DNA of 64,000 nucleotides from an uncultured Bacteroidales bacterium (GTDB lineage: Bacteria; Bacteroidota; Bacteroidia; Bacteroidales; Paludibacteraceae): the NCBI GenBank assembly GCA_934716995.1, contig CAKUYO010000001.1:158894-222893 (forward strand), given 5' to 3'. Below are positions 14,930 through 24,546 of the stretch, one piece after another (the first letter of the stretch is position 1; every line of letters begins with the position of its first letter). The position numbers and the translations under genes were made by a program. The notes beneath the pieces are model-generated. The model was not told the DNA's origin. It saw only the letters and a program-made list of their open reading frames with translations, and made no database searches.

Positions 14930-17409
14930 ACTTGAGAAAAGGACTATTCCTATATTTGCTTTTGTGGGCGGTTTGCGGGCAGACAATTGCCCGCAATATG
15001 CGTATATACGGCTATGTAACCGACAGCGAGAACCGCGGTATTGAACTGGCGAATGTAACGATTGCGGAAACGACAACGGGTACAACCACCAACAAAAACG
15101 GCTACTACGAACTGCTGTTTGCCGACCGGGACACGGTGGAACTGATGTTTTCGATGATCGGTTATACCACTATCCGCCAGCGTATTATCGATCCGCAGGA
15201 GGTGATGAACATCAATGTGAAGATGCCCACCGACGAGCAATGGATTGAGGAGGTGGAGGTGCGCGGACTGAAACGGCAGGACGGCACTATGGGGAGCATA
15301 GAGGCACAGACCACGCGTGTAATGCCCGATGCGACCGGCGGTTCGATAGAGAGCCTGCTGATCACGTTTGCGGGCGTGAACCAAAACAACGAACTATCGT
15401 CGCAGTACAACGTGCGCGGCGGCAGTTTCGACGAGAACCAAGTGTATGTGAACGGGTTGGAGGTGCACCGTCCGTTGCTGATACGCAGCGGGCAGCAGGA
15501 GGGGTTGAGTTTTGTAAACCCGTATATGGTGGAGAATGTGCAGTTCTCGGCGGGCGGGTACGATGCACAGTACGGCGACAAGATGTCGTCGGTATTGGAT
15601 ATAGAATACAAACGTCCCGACCGCTTCGAGGCAAGCGTGGGGGCGAGCCTTCTCGGAGCAAACGTGTATGTGGGACACGGCGACAGTACGTATTCGCAGA
15701 TGCACGGCATACGCTACAAGACGAGCCGCTATATGCTCGGTGCACTGGCAACGGCGGGCAATTATCAGCCGGATTTTATCGATTACCAGACCTATATCAC
15801 GTGGGCAACAGGCAAGAAACGCCACCCGCAGAGCGATTGGCGGATGTCTTTCCTTGGTAATTTCAGCCAAAACACCTATCGCTTTACCCCAGAATCGATG
15901 ATTGAGAGTTTCGGCGGGCAGGATGCCAAGCACTTGCAGATCTTCTATGATGGGCAGGAGAAAGACCGTTTTACCACCGGTTTTGCGGCTCTCGGTGCGC
16001 ACGGACACGTGTCGAAAGAGGTGGAGTTGGGTTTCGACCTGAGCGGTTTCTACACGTACGAGCAGGAGACCTACGACATCACGGGCGAATACTACCTGAC
16101 AGACAAGCCGCTGGACAGTATCCGCGGGGAAGTACCCGAGATAGGCAGCGGTGCGGCAAGTATCACCGCCACCACAACGGGGGTATTGGGTACGGGGGTG
16201 TATCACCAGCACGCCCGCAACCGCCTGCAAGCGGGAGTGGTAACTCTTTCGCACTCGGGAAAATGGAAACACGCGGACAACACCCTGAGTTGGGGAGTAA
16301 GCGGGCAGGCGGAACTGCTCAAAGACCATATCAGCGAATGGGAATGGCGCGACTCGACGGGATACAGCCTGCCGAACAACAACGAGGAGATGCTGCTCTA
16401 CTATGCGATGAACGGCGACAGCCTGATGCAGTCGGCACGCATACAAGGCTATATACAGAATACACACAAATGGAATACCGAGAAGGGACAGGTGATACTG
16501 ACCGTCGGCGGACGTTTGCAATGGTGGAGCCTCAACAACGAGGTGCTGCCGAGTCCGCGGGCAAGCATAGTCTATAACCCTGGTTGGAAACGCGATTTCA
16601 GTTTCCGCCTTGCCACGGGTCTCTATTACCAATCCCCGTTCTACAAGGAGTTGCGCGATACGCTGACGGGCAATGACGGCGTAACGCGTATCACGCTCAA
16701 CAAAGACCTGCGGGCGCAACGCTCCGTGCATGTGGTACTGGGCGGAGACTACTATTTCCGTGCGTGGGGACGCCCGTTCAAACTGACGGCGGAAGCGTAT
16801 TACAAGTACATCGACCGTATGGAGAGTTACACCGTGGACAATGTGCGGGTGCGCTATTCGGGAAAGAATGATGCCGTAGGCTATGCGGCGGGACTTGACC
16901 TGAAACTCTACGGAGAATTGGTGCCCGGTGCAGACAGTTGGATCAGTTTCTCCACGATGTCCGCCCGCCAGCGACTGACAGACCAGCCCGAACTCGGTTG
17001 GATACCCTCGCCGCAGGAGCAACGCTACTCGTTCTCGATGTTCTTCCAAGATTATATCCCGCAGTTCCCGCAACTGAAGTTCCACCTCAAGATGATCTGG
17101 AGCGACGGAATGCCGTTTGCCTCGCCGCGCAACCTTGCCAGCCAGAAAACACTGCGTATGCCCGACTACCGGCGTATCGACCTCGGAGCAACCTATGCTT
17201 TCAATGCCAAGACGGCGAAGTTTATGCGTGCGCCGAGTGCGAAACATATTGCCGAATGGGCGGTGCAGTTCGAGGTCTTCAACCTGGTGGACTGGCGGAA
17301 CGTAAACTCGTATTTTTGGGTGAGCGACGCCTACGGCAACCAGTGGGCAAGCCCCAACTACCTGACAGGGCGGCGGTACAACCTGAAGATAACGGTGGAC
17401 TTGAAGTGA
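14923..17409 (+). CDS. TonB-dependent outer-membrane receptor with carboxypeptidase-like N-terminal domain
   Basis: An 828-residue receptor. Signal peptide MVNLRKGLFLYLLLWAVCGQ is followed by a carboxypeptidase-regulatory-like domain (GYVTDSENRGIELANVTIAE), a plug (residues ~110-230, with YNVRGGSFDENQVYVNGLEV) and a beta-barrel to the C-terminus (YNLKITVDLK). The start ATG 14923 overlaps the lptE stop. No SusD partner is present, so it is not a classical SusC; it may import a metal complex, vitamin or other small ligand. Substrate is unknown. Confidence 0.88.
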   Translation: MVNLRKGLFLYLLLWAVCGQTIARNMRIYGYVTDSENRGIELANVTIAETTTGTTTNKNGYYELLFADRDTVELMFSMIGYTTIRQRIIDPQEVMNINVKMPTDEQWIEEVEVRGLKRQDGTMGSIEAQTTRVMPDATGGSIESLLITFAGVNQNNELSSQYNVRGGSFDENQVYVNGLEVHRPLLIRSGQQEGLSFVNPYMVENVQFSAGGYDAQYGDKMSSVLDIEYKRPDRFEASVGASLLGANVYVGHGDSTYSQMHGIRYKTSRYMLGALATAGNYQPDFIDYQTYITWATGKKRHPQSDWRMSFLGNFSQNTYRFTPESMIESFGGQDAKHLQIFYDGQEKDRFTTGFAALGAHGHVSKEVELGFDLSGFYTYEQETYDITGEYYLTDKPLDSIRGEVPEIGSGAASITATTTGVLGTGVYHQHARNRLQAGVVTLSHSGKWKHADNTLSWGVSGQAELLKDHISEWEWRDSTGYSLPNNNEEMLLYYAMNGDSLMQSARIQGYIQNTHKWNTEKGQVILTVGGRLQWWSLNNEVLPSPRASIVYNPGWKRDFSFRLATGLYYQSPFYKELRDTLTGNDGVTRITLNKDLRAQRSVHVVLGGDYYFRAWGRPFKLTAEAYYKYIDRMESYTVDNVRVRYSGKNDAVGYAAGLDLKLYGELVPGADSWISFSTMSARQRLTDQPELGWIPSPQEQRYSFSMFFQDYIPQFPQLKFHLKMIWSDGMPFASPRNLASQKTLRMPDYRRIDLGATYAFNAKTAKFMRAPSAKHIAEWAVQFEVFNLVDWRNVNSYFWVSDAYGNQWASPNYLTGRRYNLKITVDLK

Positions 17410-17439
17410 TGAATGTGTAAATTTATAAATGTGTAAATT

Positions 17440-20142
17440 ATGGCAAAAGACAAGGAACAGACTCCGATGATGAAACAGTTTCGGGACATCAAGGCGCAGT
17501 ACCCCGATGCGCTGCTGCTGTTCCGTTGCGGCGATTTCTACGAGACCTACTGCGAGGATGCCCTGCGTGCCAGTAAGATACTCAACATCACGCTGACCCA
17601 CCGCAGCAACGGTGCCGGCGGGCTCAACCAGACGCAGGAGATGGCGGGGTTCCCGTTCCATGCCCTCGATACCTATCTGCCCAAATTAGTGCGGGCGGGC
17701 TTGCGCGTGGCGATATGCGACCAGTTGGAAGACCCGAAACTGACCAAAAAATTAGTCAAGCGCGGGGTAACGGAGTTGGTTACACCGGGTGTCAGTTACT
17801 CCGACACCACCCTCACGCAGAAAGAAAACACATGGGTCGGCTGTCTCCATTTTGCCAAACATTCGATAGGCATTGCCTTTCTCGACATCTCTACGGGCGA
17901 GTTCCTCGCTGCCGAAGGGTCTGCCGACTACATTGACAAACTGCTGACCGACTTTGCGCCCAAAGAGGTGCTCTTCCTGCGCGGGAAGAAACCCGAGTTT
18001 GAAGCCCGCTTCGGCAACAAGTTCTTTACATTCGAACTCGAAGACTGGATGCTCACGCCCGAATCGGCACAGGAGCGACTGGAGAAGCAATGGCAGGTGA
18101 AGAACCTCAAGGGGTTCGGACTCGACAAGATGCCCAACGGCGTAGTTGCCGCGGGGGGTATCCTCCATTACTTAGATATGACGCAGCACCTGCAAACGGG
18201 TCATATACAGCACCTGAGCCGTATTGAGGAAGACAAATACGTATGGCTCGACCGCTTTACCATTCATAACCTCGAACTCCTCGGCGGGCAGACGGCAGAG
18301 AGCAAGACGCTCTACGATGTCCTCGACCATACCATTTCGCCGATGGGCGGACGCCTGCTGCACCGCTGGATCGCCCTTCCGCTCAAGGATGTGCGTCCGA
18401 TACGCAACCGCCAGTCGGTGGTGGAGTATTTTTTCCGCCACCCCGACGAGCGCGACCTGCTACGGGAGCAGATCGGGCAGATACAGGATATGGAACGCAT
18501 CGTGAGCAAGGTCGCTACGGGGCGCATCGCTCCGCGCGAGATGGTGCAACTCGCCACCGCCCTGCGTGCGCTGGTCGCTATCCGTGAGGTGTGCCTCGGA
18601 GCGGACGACAACTCGTACCTGCATCTCCTCGGCGAGCAGACAGACCTCTGCACCGAGATGCGCGAGCGTATAGAGCGACAGATACAGCCCAATCCGCCCG
18701 CTGTGCAAGGGCGACCGAACGTGATTGCCAACGGTGTGGACAGCGAACTTGATTCGCTGCGCGACATACACACCAACGGCAAGGACTACCTGCTCCGTAT
18801 CCAGCAGCGCGAGGCGGAAAAGACGGGTATCCAAAGCCTGAAAATAGGGTACAACAACGTCTTCGGCTATTACCTGGAGGTGCGCAATACCTACAAAGAC
18901 CTGGTGCCTCAGGAGTGGATCCGCAAGCAGACCCTCGTCAATGCCGAGCGGTATATCACAGAAGAACTCAAGCAATACGAAGAGACTATTCTCTCTGCCG
19001 AAGAGAAAATACAGATTATCGAGAACCGCCTCTATCAGGAACTGATGCTGGCATTGAGCGGGTTTGTGCCGCAGATGCAGACCGATGCCAATGTGGTGGC
19101 GCAACTCGACTGCCTGCTCAGTTTTGCCACGGCTGCATCGGAAAACAAGTACATCTGCCCCGATGTGAACGATAGTTTGGTGATTGATATTCGTCAGGGG
19201 CGACACCCTGTGATCGAGCAACAATTGCCCGCCGGCGAACAATACGTGGCAAACGATGTCCTGCTTGACAACAACGGGCAGCAGATCATCATTATCACGG
19301 GTCCGAACATGGCTGGTAAATCCGCTCTCCTGCGCCAGACGGCGCTGATCGTACTGATGGCGCAAATAGGCAGTTTCGTCCCCGCCGAGAGTGCATCAAT
19401 CGGTATCGTGGACAAGATTTTCACCCGTGTCGGTGCCAGCGACAATATCTCTATGGGCGAGAGTACGTTTATGGTGGAGATGAACGAGGCGGCAAGCATA
19501 TTGAACAACCTCAGCGAGCGGAGCCTTGTCCTCTTCGACGAACTCGGGCGCGGCACCAGCACCTACGACGGTATCAGTATAGCATGGGCTATCGTGGAGT
19601 ATATCCACGAGCAGCGCGGGCATGCCAAGACACTTTTTGCCACCCACTACCACGAACTCAACGAGATGGAGAAATCGTTCTCGCGCATACGCAACTATAA
19701 TGTCTCCGTGCGCGAGGTGAACGGCAAAGTGATCTTCCTGCGCAAACTCGTCCGAGGCGGATCTGAACACAGTTTCGGTATCCATGTGGCGAAACTGGCG
19801 GGTATGCCCGAGAGTATCATTATCCGTGCCAACGAGATTTTGCACGAACTGGAAGGAAACAGCAGTGCCGTATCGGGCAAAACCGACCATACCGGTGGCG
19901 ATGCTGTCGTTTCTTCTGTTTTGGCAGAAAGCAACCATCTCCGCCAAAACATCAAGAAAGTAGGCAGCGGCAAAGCCACGGTGAATGCCCCCGAGGGTAT
20001 GCAACTCAGTTTCTTCCAATTGGACGACCCCGTTCTGGAGCAGATCCGCGACGAACTCACCCGTCTCGACATCAACAGTCTTACCCCCCTCGAAGCCCTC
20101 AACAAACTCAACGACATCAAGAAATTAGTGGGCGGCAAATAA
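17440..20142 (+). CDS. mutS: DNA mismatch repair protein MutS
   Basis: A 900-residue mismatch-recognition ATPase. The N-terminal mismatch-binding motif is visible (FRCGDFYETYCEDA, with the Phe-x-Glu of the DNA wedge), then connector, core and clamp domains. The ATPase has GPNMAGKSALLRQ (Walker A), FDELGRGTSTYDG (Walker B/signature) and TLFATHYHELNEMEK. Full family length. The gene is preceded by a GTGTAAATT-type spacer and followed by a strong bidirectional terminator (20151-20198). Confidence 0.97.
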   Translation: MAKDKEQTPMMKQFRDIKAQYPDALLLFRCGDFYETYCEDALRASKILNITLTHRSNGAGGLNQTQEMAGFPFHALDTYLPKLVRAGLRVAICDQLEDPKLTKKLVKRGVTELVTPGVSYSDTTLTQKENTWVGCLHFAKHSIGIAFLDISTGEFLAAEGSADYIDKLLTDFAPKEVLFLRGKKPEFEARFGNKFFTFELEDWMLTPESAQERLEKQWQVKNLKGFGLDKMPNGVVAAGGILHYLDMTQHLQTGHIQHLSRIEEDKYVWLDRFTIHNLELLGGQTAESKTLYDVLDHTISPMGGRLLHRWIALPLKDVRPIRNRQSVVEYFFRHPDERDLLREQIGQIQDMERIVSKVATGRIAPREMVQLATALRALVAIREVCLGADDNSYLHLLGEQTDLCTEMRERIERQIQPNPPAVQGRPNVIANGVDSELDSLRDIHTNGKDYLLRIQQREAEKTGIQSLKIGYNNVFGYYLEVRNTYKDLVPQEWIRKQTLVNAERYITEELKQYEETILSAEEKIQIIENRLYQELMLALSGFVPQMQTDANVVAQLDCLLSFATAASENKYICPDVNDSLVIDIRQGRHPVIEQQLPAGEQYVANDVLLDNNGQQIIIITGPNMAGKSALLRQTALIVLMAQIGSFVPAESASIGIVDKIFTRVGASDNISMGESTFMVEMNEAASILNNLSERSLVLFDELGRGTSTYDGISIAWAIVEYIHEQRGHAKTLFATHYHELNEMEKSFSRIRNYNVSVREVNGKVIFLRKLVRGGSEHSFGIHVAKLAGMPESIIIRANEILHELEGNSSAVSGKTDHTGGDAVVSSVLAESNHLRQNIKKVGSGKATVNAPEGMQLSFFQLDDPVLEQIRDELTRLDINSLTPLEALNKLNDIKKLVGGK

Positions 20143-20150
20143 AAAACACC

Positions 20151-20198
20151 ATACAAAAAAACACGGCAAGGAAATTTCCATACCGTGTTTTTTTGTAT
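20151..20198. terminator. Bidirectional terminator between mutS and the convergent gene
   Basis: A perfect 16 bp stem: ATACAAAAAAACACGG (20151-20166) against CCGTGTTTTTTTGTAT (20183-20198), with T runs on both strands. Confidence 0.85.
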
Positions 20199-20218
20199 AA
20201 TATATGCTAAACGATATA

Positions 20219-20815
20219 TTAGAAATTGTATGCTAATCCTACACCGTTTTTGCTTGTTTGGATACTCCAATAGGGGTGCACTTGCGCCGTGGTGCAAGCC
20301 ACATTATAGACATCCACACTATTGTGCATCTTTGCATAGCCGACAGCAATAGTCGGAATAGAGGCTACGATACTGAATGCACCTACACAATAAACAGCAG
20401 TCAAACCCAAAGCGGTATGCATCTTGACATCTGCTTCAGCATAACCGTAATCGCTATCTATCGTACTGCCTGCTGTGGCAATCAAACCGATTAGTCCGCC
20501 TAATTCAAATCCTGCACCGATACCGAGCAAGCACCAACCGGCAGTAGCAGTCTTGTAACCGCTGTTGGCTTTCTGCCACGCTGCGGGGCAGTTGGTTTCC
20601 AGAAAACGGATATAGGCTTTCTTGTCCATTACCTGATTGCCCAGGAAATAGGTATTCCCGCTGCGGGTCAGTGCTTTCTGGTAATCCGTGCGAGTGGACG
20701 GATCGTTCTTGTTGACCGTTAGCTGATAGACCACATTCTCTTTCTCTTGCGGCACCTGTGCAAAACCTGCTACCGTTGATATCAACAGCACCACTACAAA
20801 TAATGCTTTCTTCAT
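20219..20815 (-). CDS. Exported Bacteroidota protein of unknown function with hydrophobic segments
   Basis: A 198-residue protein with a signal peptide (MKKALFVVVLLISTVAGFAQ), a middle charged section (SGNTYFLGNQVMDKKAYIRF) and two hydrophobic, Gly/Ala-rich stretches (~112-132 and ~152-172). It ends in SIQTSKNGVGLAYNF, a final strand like those of small Bacteroidota outer-membrane proteins. The family looks familiar as a hypothetical Bacteroidales protein with a KKAYIxFLxxNCPxAW element, but no function is known to me. It stands alone on the minus strand. Confidence 0.75.
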   Translation of the reverse strand: MKKALFVVVLLISTVAGFAQVPQEKENVVYQLTVNKNDPSTRTDYQKALTRSGNTYFLGNQVMDKKAYIRFLETNCPAAWQKANSGYKTATAGWCLLGIGAGFELGGLIGLIATAGSTIDSDYGYAEADVKMHTALGLTAVYCVGAFSIVASIPTIAVGYAKMHNSVDVYNVACTTAQVHPYWSIQTSKNGVGLAYNF

Positions 20816-20878
20816 ACTTGTTTTGTGTTTAAGGGTTGAACAATATAAAGTCTTTAAGGTCTACGGACAACTTAATGA

Positions 20879-23386
20879 TTATCGCAGTTTAGCCCCGAAC
20901 TTCTCCTCAAAGGTCTTTTGCAAGCGTTGCATGATAGCTTCTATCTGCTTGTCTTTGAGCGTATTATCCGGATCTTGCAAAATAAACGAAAGTGCATACG
21001 ATTTCTTGCCGTCCTCAAGGTTCTTGCCCTCATAGACATCGAACAGATATACATTCTTGAGCAATTTGCGCTCGGTCTCAAACGCCGCCCGTGCGAGGTC
21101 TGCAAACTCCACCTGCTTGTCCACAAGCAGGGCAAAGTCGCGTTTCACCTCGGGGAACTTCGGCAGGTCGTTGATAACGGGCTTGTACTGCTTGTTCTGA
21201 CGCAGGAGTTGCTTCCAGTCGAGGTCGGCAAAGAATACCGCCTCATCAATATCGAACTGTTTGGCGAGTTTCTTGTCCACAATCGCCAGTCGTCCCAACT
21301 CCTTGCCGTTCTGCGCCTTGAGTATCAATCCGTCGGAAAACAACTCGTTGCTGAACGCCTCCATAGTGCAATGCGCCACATCCACCCCCATACGGGTCAG
21401 CACACCATTTACATACGCATGGAGCATATAGAACGTGGTCTTCTCGCCTTTGTTGATCCACGACTGCTGCGTCTTGTTACCCGTCAGCCAGAGTGCCAAA
21501 TGCGGTTCCTCGCTGTACTCTACAAGCGCATTCTCGGGGTTATGCTCGCGTGCGGCGGGGTTGGCGTGATAGTGGTAGCAGTTGCCGAACTCGTAGAATT
21601 TCAGGTCGGCATTCTTGCGGTTGACATTGCGCTGGATACTCTCCAAACCGCCGAACAGCAGTGTCTGGCGCATCACGCCGAGATCCTGGCTCAGCGGGTT
21701 CTTGATCTTCACGCACTCGCCCAACGGATAGGTCTGCAACGGCTCGTAGTATGCCACTTTGGTCAGCGAGTTATTCAGTATCTCATAGAAACCCTGCGCG
21801 GTCAGTTGCTCCGATATGCGGGTCTGCAACTTCTGCGGGTTGGGTTTCGGGCTGTAACTGAGGTTCGTATTTACTTTCTCGGGAAACTCCACATTGTTGT
21901 ATCCGTAGATACGCAGAATATCCTCCACCACGTCGCACTCGCGCTGTACGTCCACACGGTAGCGCGGCACGGTGATATGCCAGTCGTCGCCCTCTTTGCT
22001 GACGATCTCCATCTCCAAACCGCGAAGAATAGTCTCTATCGTATGTTCACCTATCGCCTTACCAATCAGCGCGTTCACACGCGGGATATTGATCGTTACA
22101 GGGAACGGCTCGAAGCAGGTCTGCCCGTTGTCGCTCACCTCCATCGCCACCTCGCCGCCGGCTACCTCTTGGATGAGCAATGCGCAGCGTTTCAGTATAT
22201 ACAGGGTGTTGTTCGGGTCGCAACCGCGCTCGTAGCGGAACGATGCGTCGGTCTGCAACTGGTGGCGGCGCGAGGTCTTGCGGATACAAACAGGGTTGAA
22301 ATAGGCACTCTCGAGAAAGACGTTTTTCGTCTCGTCGGTGATACCCGAATTCAGTCCGCCGAACACACCCGCCATCGTCATCGGCTCCTCGGCGTTGCAG
22401 ATCATCAGGTCGGCAGCCGAGAGCGTACGCTCTATGCCGTCCAAGGTGGTGAATTTCTCGCCTTCGTGCGCCTTGCGTACGATTACGCGGTGTCCTTTTA
22501 TCTTGTCTGCATCAAACGAGTGGAGCGCCTGCCCCATCTCATGCAGCACAAAATTCGTTACGTCCACCACGTTGTTTATCGGGCGCAAACCGATGGTCGT
22601 CAAGGCTTTCTTGAGCCAGTCGGGCGACTCTTTGATGGTTACGCCCTGTATGCTCACGCCCGTATAGCGGGGGCAGTCCTCGGTATCTTCAACCGTAATC
22701 CCGATAGGCAGGTTGTGGTTTTGTACGGCAAAAGCGTCCACACTCGGGCGGGTGAGAGCCACGTTCTGCCCGTGTGCCAGATAATACGCATAGAGGTCGC
22801 GTGCCACGCCGTAGTGGCTGATAGCGTCCGAGCGGTTCGGGGTAATATCCACCTCAATCAGCGTGTCGTCCTCCACGTGGTAGTACTCCTTGGCGGGCAT
22901 GCCGACGGGTGTTTCTGCAGGCAACACGATGATACCCGCATGGTCGCTGCCTACGCCTATCTCGTCCTCTGCGCAAAGCATACCAAGCGACTCCTCGCCA
23001 CGTATCTTGCCGCGTTTGATCGTAAAATGCTCATCGCCGTCGTACAATACCGTGCCGATCGTAGCAACCACCACTTTCTGCCCGGCAGCCACATTCGGCG
23101 CCCCGCAAACGATATGCAGCGTATGCCGTCCCTGTCCGTCGGTAACAGCGCCCTGTGCCTCTGCTGCACCGATGTTCACCTCCGTGATATGCAGGTGGTC
23201 GGAGTTGGGGTGCGGCACACAAGTCAGCACCTCGCCGATTACCAGTCCTTCCAAACCGCCTTTGATAGTCTGTACTTTCTCTACGGTTCCGACCTCCAAA
23301 CCGATGGACGTCAGTATCTTTGCCACTGTCTCCGCATCGTCGGTCAAGGCGATGTAGCGTTTGAGCCAATTATACGATATATTCAT
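20879..23386 (-). CDS. pheT: Phenylalanyl-tRNA synthetase beta chain
   Basis: An 835-residue subunit of the (alpha-beta)2 synthetase that charges tRNA-Phe. It starts MNISYNWLKRYIAL and has the EMAP/tRNA-binding domain (~40-155, HPNSDHLHITEVNIG), B3/B4 editing domain (~200-400), B5 domain, the catalytic-like core (ISEQLTAQGFYEILNNSL) and the C-terminal anticodon-binding domain (FPEVKRDFALLVDKQVEFAD). Length is normal. The promoter lies at 23419-23450 on the minus strand. Confidence 0.96.
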   Translation of the reverse strand: MNISYNWLKRYIALTDDAETVAKILTSIGLEVGTVEKVQTIKGGLEGLVIGEVLTCVPHPNSDHLHITEVNIGAAEAQGAVTDGQGRHTLHIVCGAPNVAAGQKVVVATIGTVLYDGDEHFTIKRGKIRGEESLGMLCAEDEIGVGSDHAGIIVLPAETPVGMPAKEYYHVEDDTLIEVDITPNRSDAISHYGVARDLYAYYLAHGQNVALTRPSVDAFAVQNHNLPIGITVEDTEDCPRYTGVSIQGVTIKESPDWLKKALTTIGLRPINNVVDVTNFVLHEMGQALHSFDADKIKGHRVIVRKAHEGEKFTTLDGIERTLSAADLMICNAEEPMTMAGVFGGLNSGITDETKNVFLESAYFNPVCIRKTSRRHQLQTDASFRYERGCDPNNTLYILKRCALLIQEVAGGEVAMEVSDNGQTCFEPFPVTINIPRVNALIGKAIGEHTIETILRGLEMEIVSKEGDDWHITVPRYRVDVQRECDVVEDILRIYGYNNVEFPEKVNTNLSYSPKPNPQKLQTRISEQLTAQGFYEILNNSLTKVAYYEPLQTYPLGECVKIKNPLSQDLGVMRQTLLFGGLESIQRNVNRKNADLKFYEFGNCYHYHANPAAREHNPENALVEYSEEPHLALWLTGNKTQQSWINKGEKTTFYMLHAYVNGVLTRMGVDVAHCTMEAFSNELFSDGLILKAQNGKELGRLAIVDKKLAKQFDIDEAVFFADLDWKQLLRQNKQYKPVINDLPKFPEVKRDFALLVDKQVEFADLARAAFETERKLLKNVYLFDVYEGKNLEDGKKSYALSFILQDPDNTLKDKQIEAIMQRLQKTFEEKFGAKLR

Positions 23387-23733
23387 AGTGCAATCTTTTA
23401 ATAGTCTTTTTCAGTCCGCAAAGTTACAAAAAAAAATGCAGATACACAATTAACTTGCCAATTAACAATTAATAATTAACAATTAATATGCATAGCATGC
23501 AGAAACAAGGCTGCATAAAGTGTATATAGAAGCCTATCTCGTTGCCGTCTCGTTGCCGTAAATGCTATACGGAAGCACAAAAATACATAAAGTGTATATT
23601 CGGAAGATTTTTGGGGTGTAAGTTTACGTTTTTGCTCAACGGTTCGTGCCTGTTTATTCCGACATTGTGGGGATAAAGTCTTTAGAGTCTTTAAGGACAT
23701 TAAGGTCGTTAAAGACTTTTCAATAAAAAAAAA
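23387..23733. other. Intergenic region between pheT and topB
   Basis: 347 bp containing the pheT promoter, an AATTAACAATTAATA tract (~23455-23490), the apparent empty form of the 106 bp dispersed repeat (23536-23562) and 9 bp CTTTAAGGA-type repeats (~23672-23718). No gene was seen. Confidence 0.6.
23419..23450 (-). promoter_or_regulatory. Bacteroidota promoter of pheT
   Basis: Minus-strand ATTG (23450-23447), 20 bp, TAACTTTG (23426-23419), ending 32 bp before the ATG. Confidence 0.7.
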
Positions 23734-24546
23734 TCAGAACGGTTCGGCGTAGGTGCAGCCCTCGCGCCAGCGGGAGCAGCCGTAGCGGGTATTACCGCGG
23801 ATGACCACGCCCTGACGGCAGACAGGACAGAGCATACCCGCTTTGTTGGCTTTCACGTCGCGCACCACATCGGCGGTCATCGTCTTCAGTTCGTCCAAAA
23901 ACTGCTGCGCCGTATATTCGCCGCGCTCTATCTCGCGCAGTTTCTTCTCCCAGCGTCCTGTCAGTTCCGCCGACTTCAGCAACGGCGAAATGATAGTGTG
24001 TATCAGGTCGATCCCCAACAGTGTGGCACGAATGGATTTGCCCTGCTTGACGATATATTTCCGCTGGTAGAGTTTCTCGATGATTGCCGCGCGGGTGGAA
24101 GGCCGCCCGATACCGTTCTCTTTCATCGCATCGCGCAGTTCCTCATTATCCACCGTCTTGCCCGCCGTCTCCATTGCCCGAAGAAGTGTTGCTTCGGTAT
24201 AGTACTTCGGCGGTGTGGTGGTTTTCTCCTGCAGTTGCGGCATATGTTCCCCACTCTCCCCTTTTACAAAGGCAGGAAGGGTCTTGCTCTCGGCATTGTT
24301 CTCGGGAACGTTATCGCCACTGTCCCCCTCCTTGAGGGGGTCGGGGGAGTTGGAACCGGTATAAATCTCTCTCCAACCCTGCTTCAGTATTTGCCTGCCG
24401 GTTACCTTGAAAACCACCTTTTTCAAGTCGTCATTCTCAGCAACACCTGTGCGGGGAACCTCCGCCAGCACCGTGGTGTTACTCACCTCGCAGTCGGGAT
24501 AGAAAACACCGATAAAACGCAATGCCACCAGATCGAACACCTTGCG
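23734..24546 (-). pseudogene. topB: DNA topoisomerase III, C-terminal part after an in-frame stop
   Basis: This frame continues the topoisomerase gene directly after a TAA at 24549-24547, with no frameshift. It begins RKVFDLVALRFIGVFYPDC, contains TPPKYYTEATLLRAMETAG and ENGIGRPSTRAAIIEKLYQR (the hallmark of type IA topoisomerases) and ends in a zinc-ribbon-like piece (CPVCRQGVVIRG...CSRWREGC). If translated separately it could only start at the internal GTG 24540. A CTCCCCC/GGAGGGGG palindromic repeat of the type at 29841 and 37617 is read through at ~24320-24350 (NSPDPLKEGDSG). Confidence 0.85.

Noticed and set aside
20918..23401. An 827-codon open frame on the plus strand opposite pheT
   Set aside because: It mirrors pheT in the antisense frame; residues are rich in His, Arg and Val without domains. 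Similar long antisense frames lie opposite susC (41225-44176), susD (39502-41031) and the TonB receptor (15394-17661).
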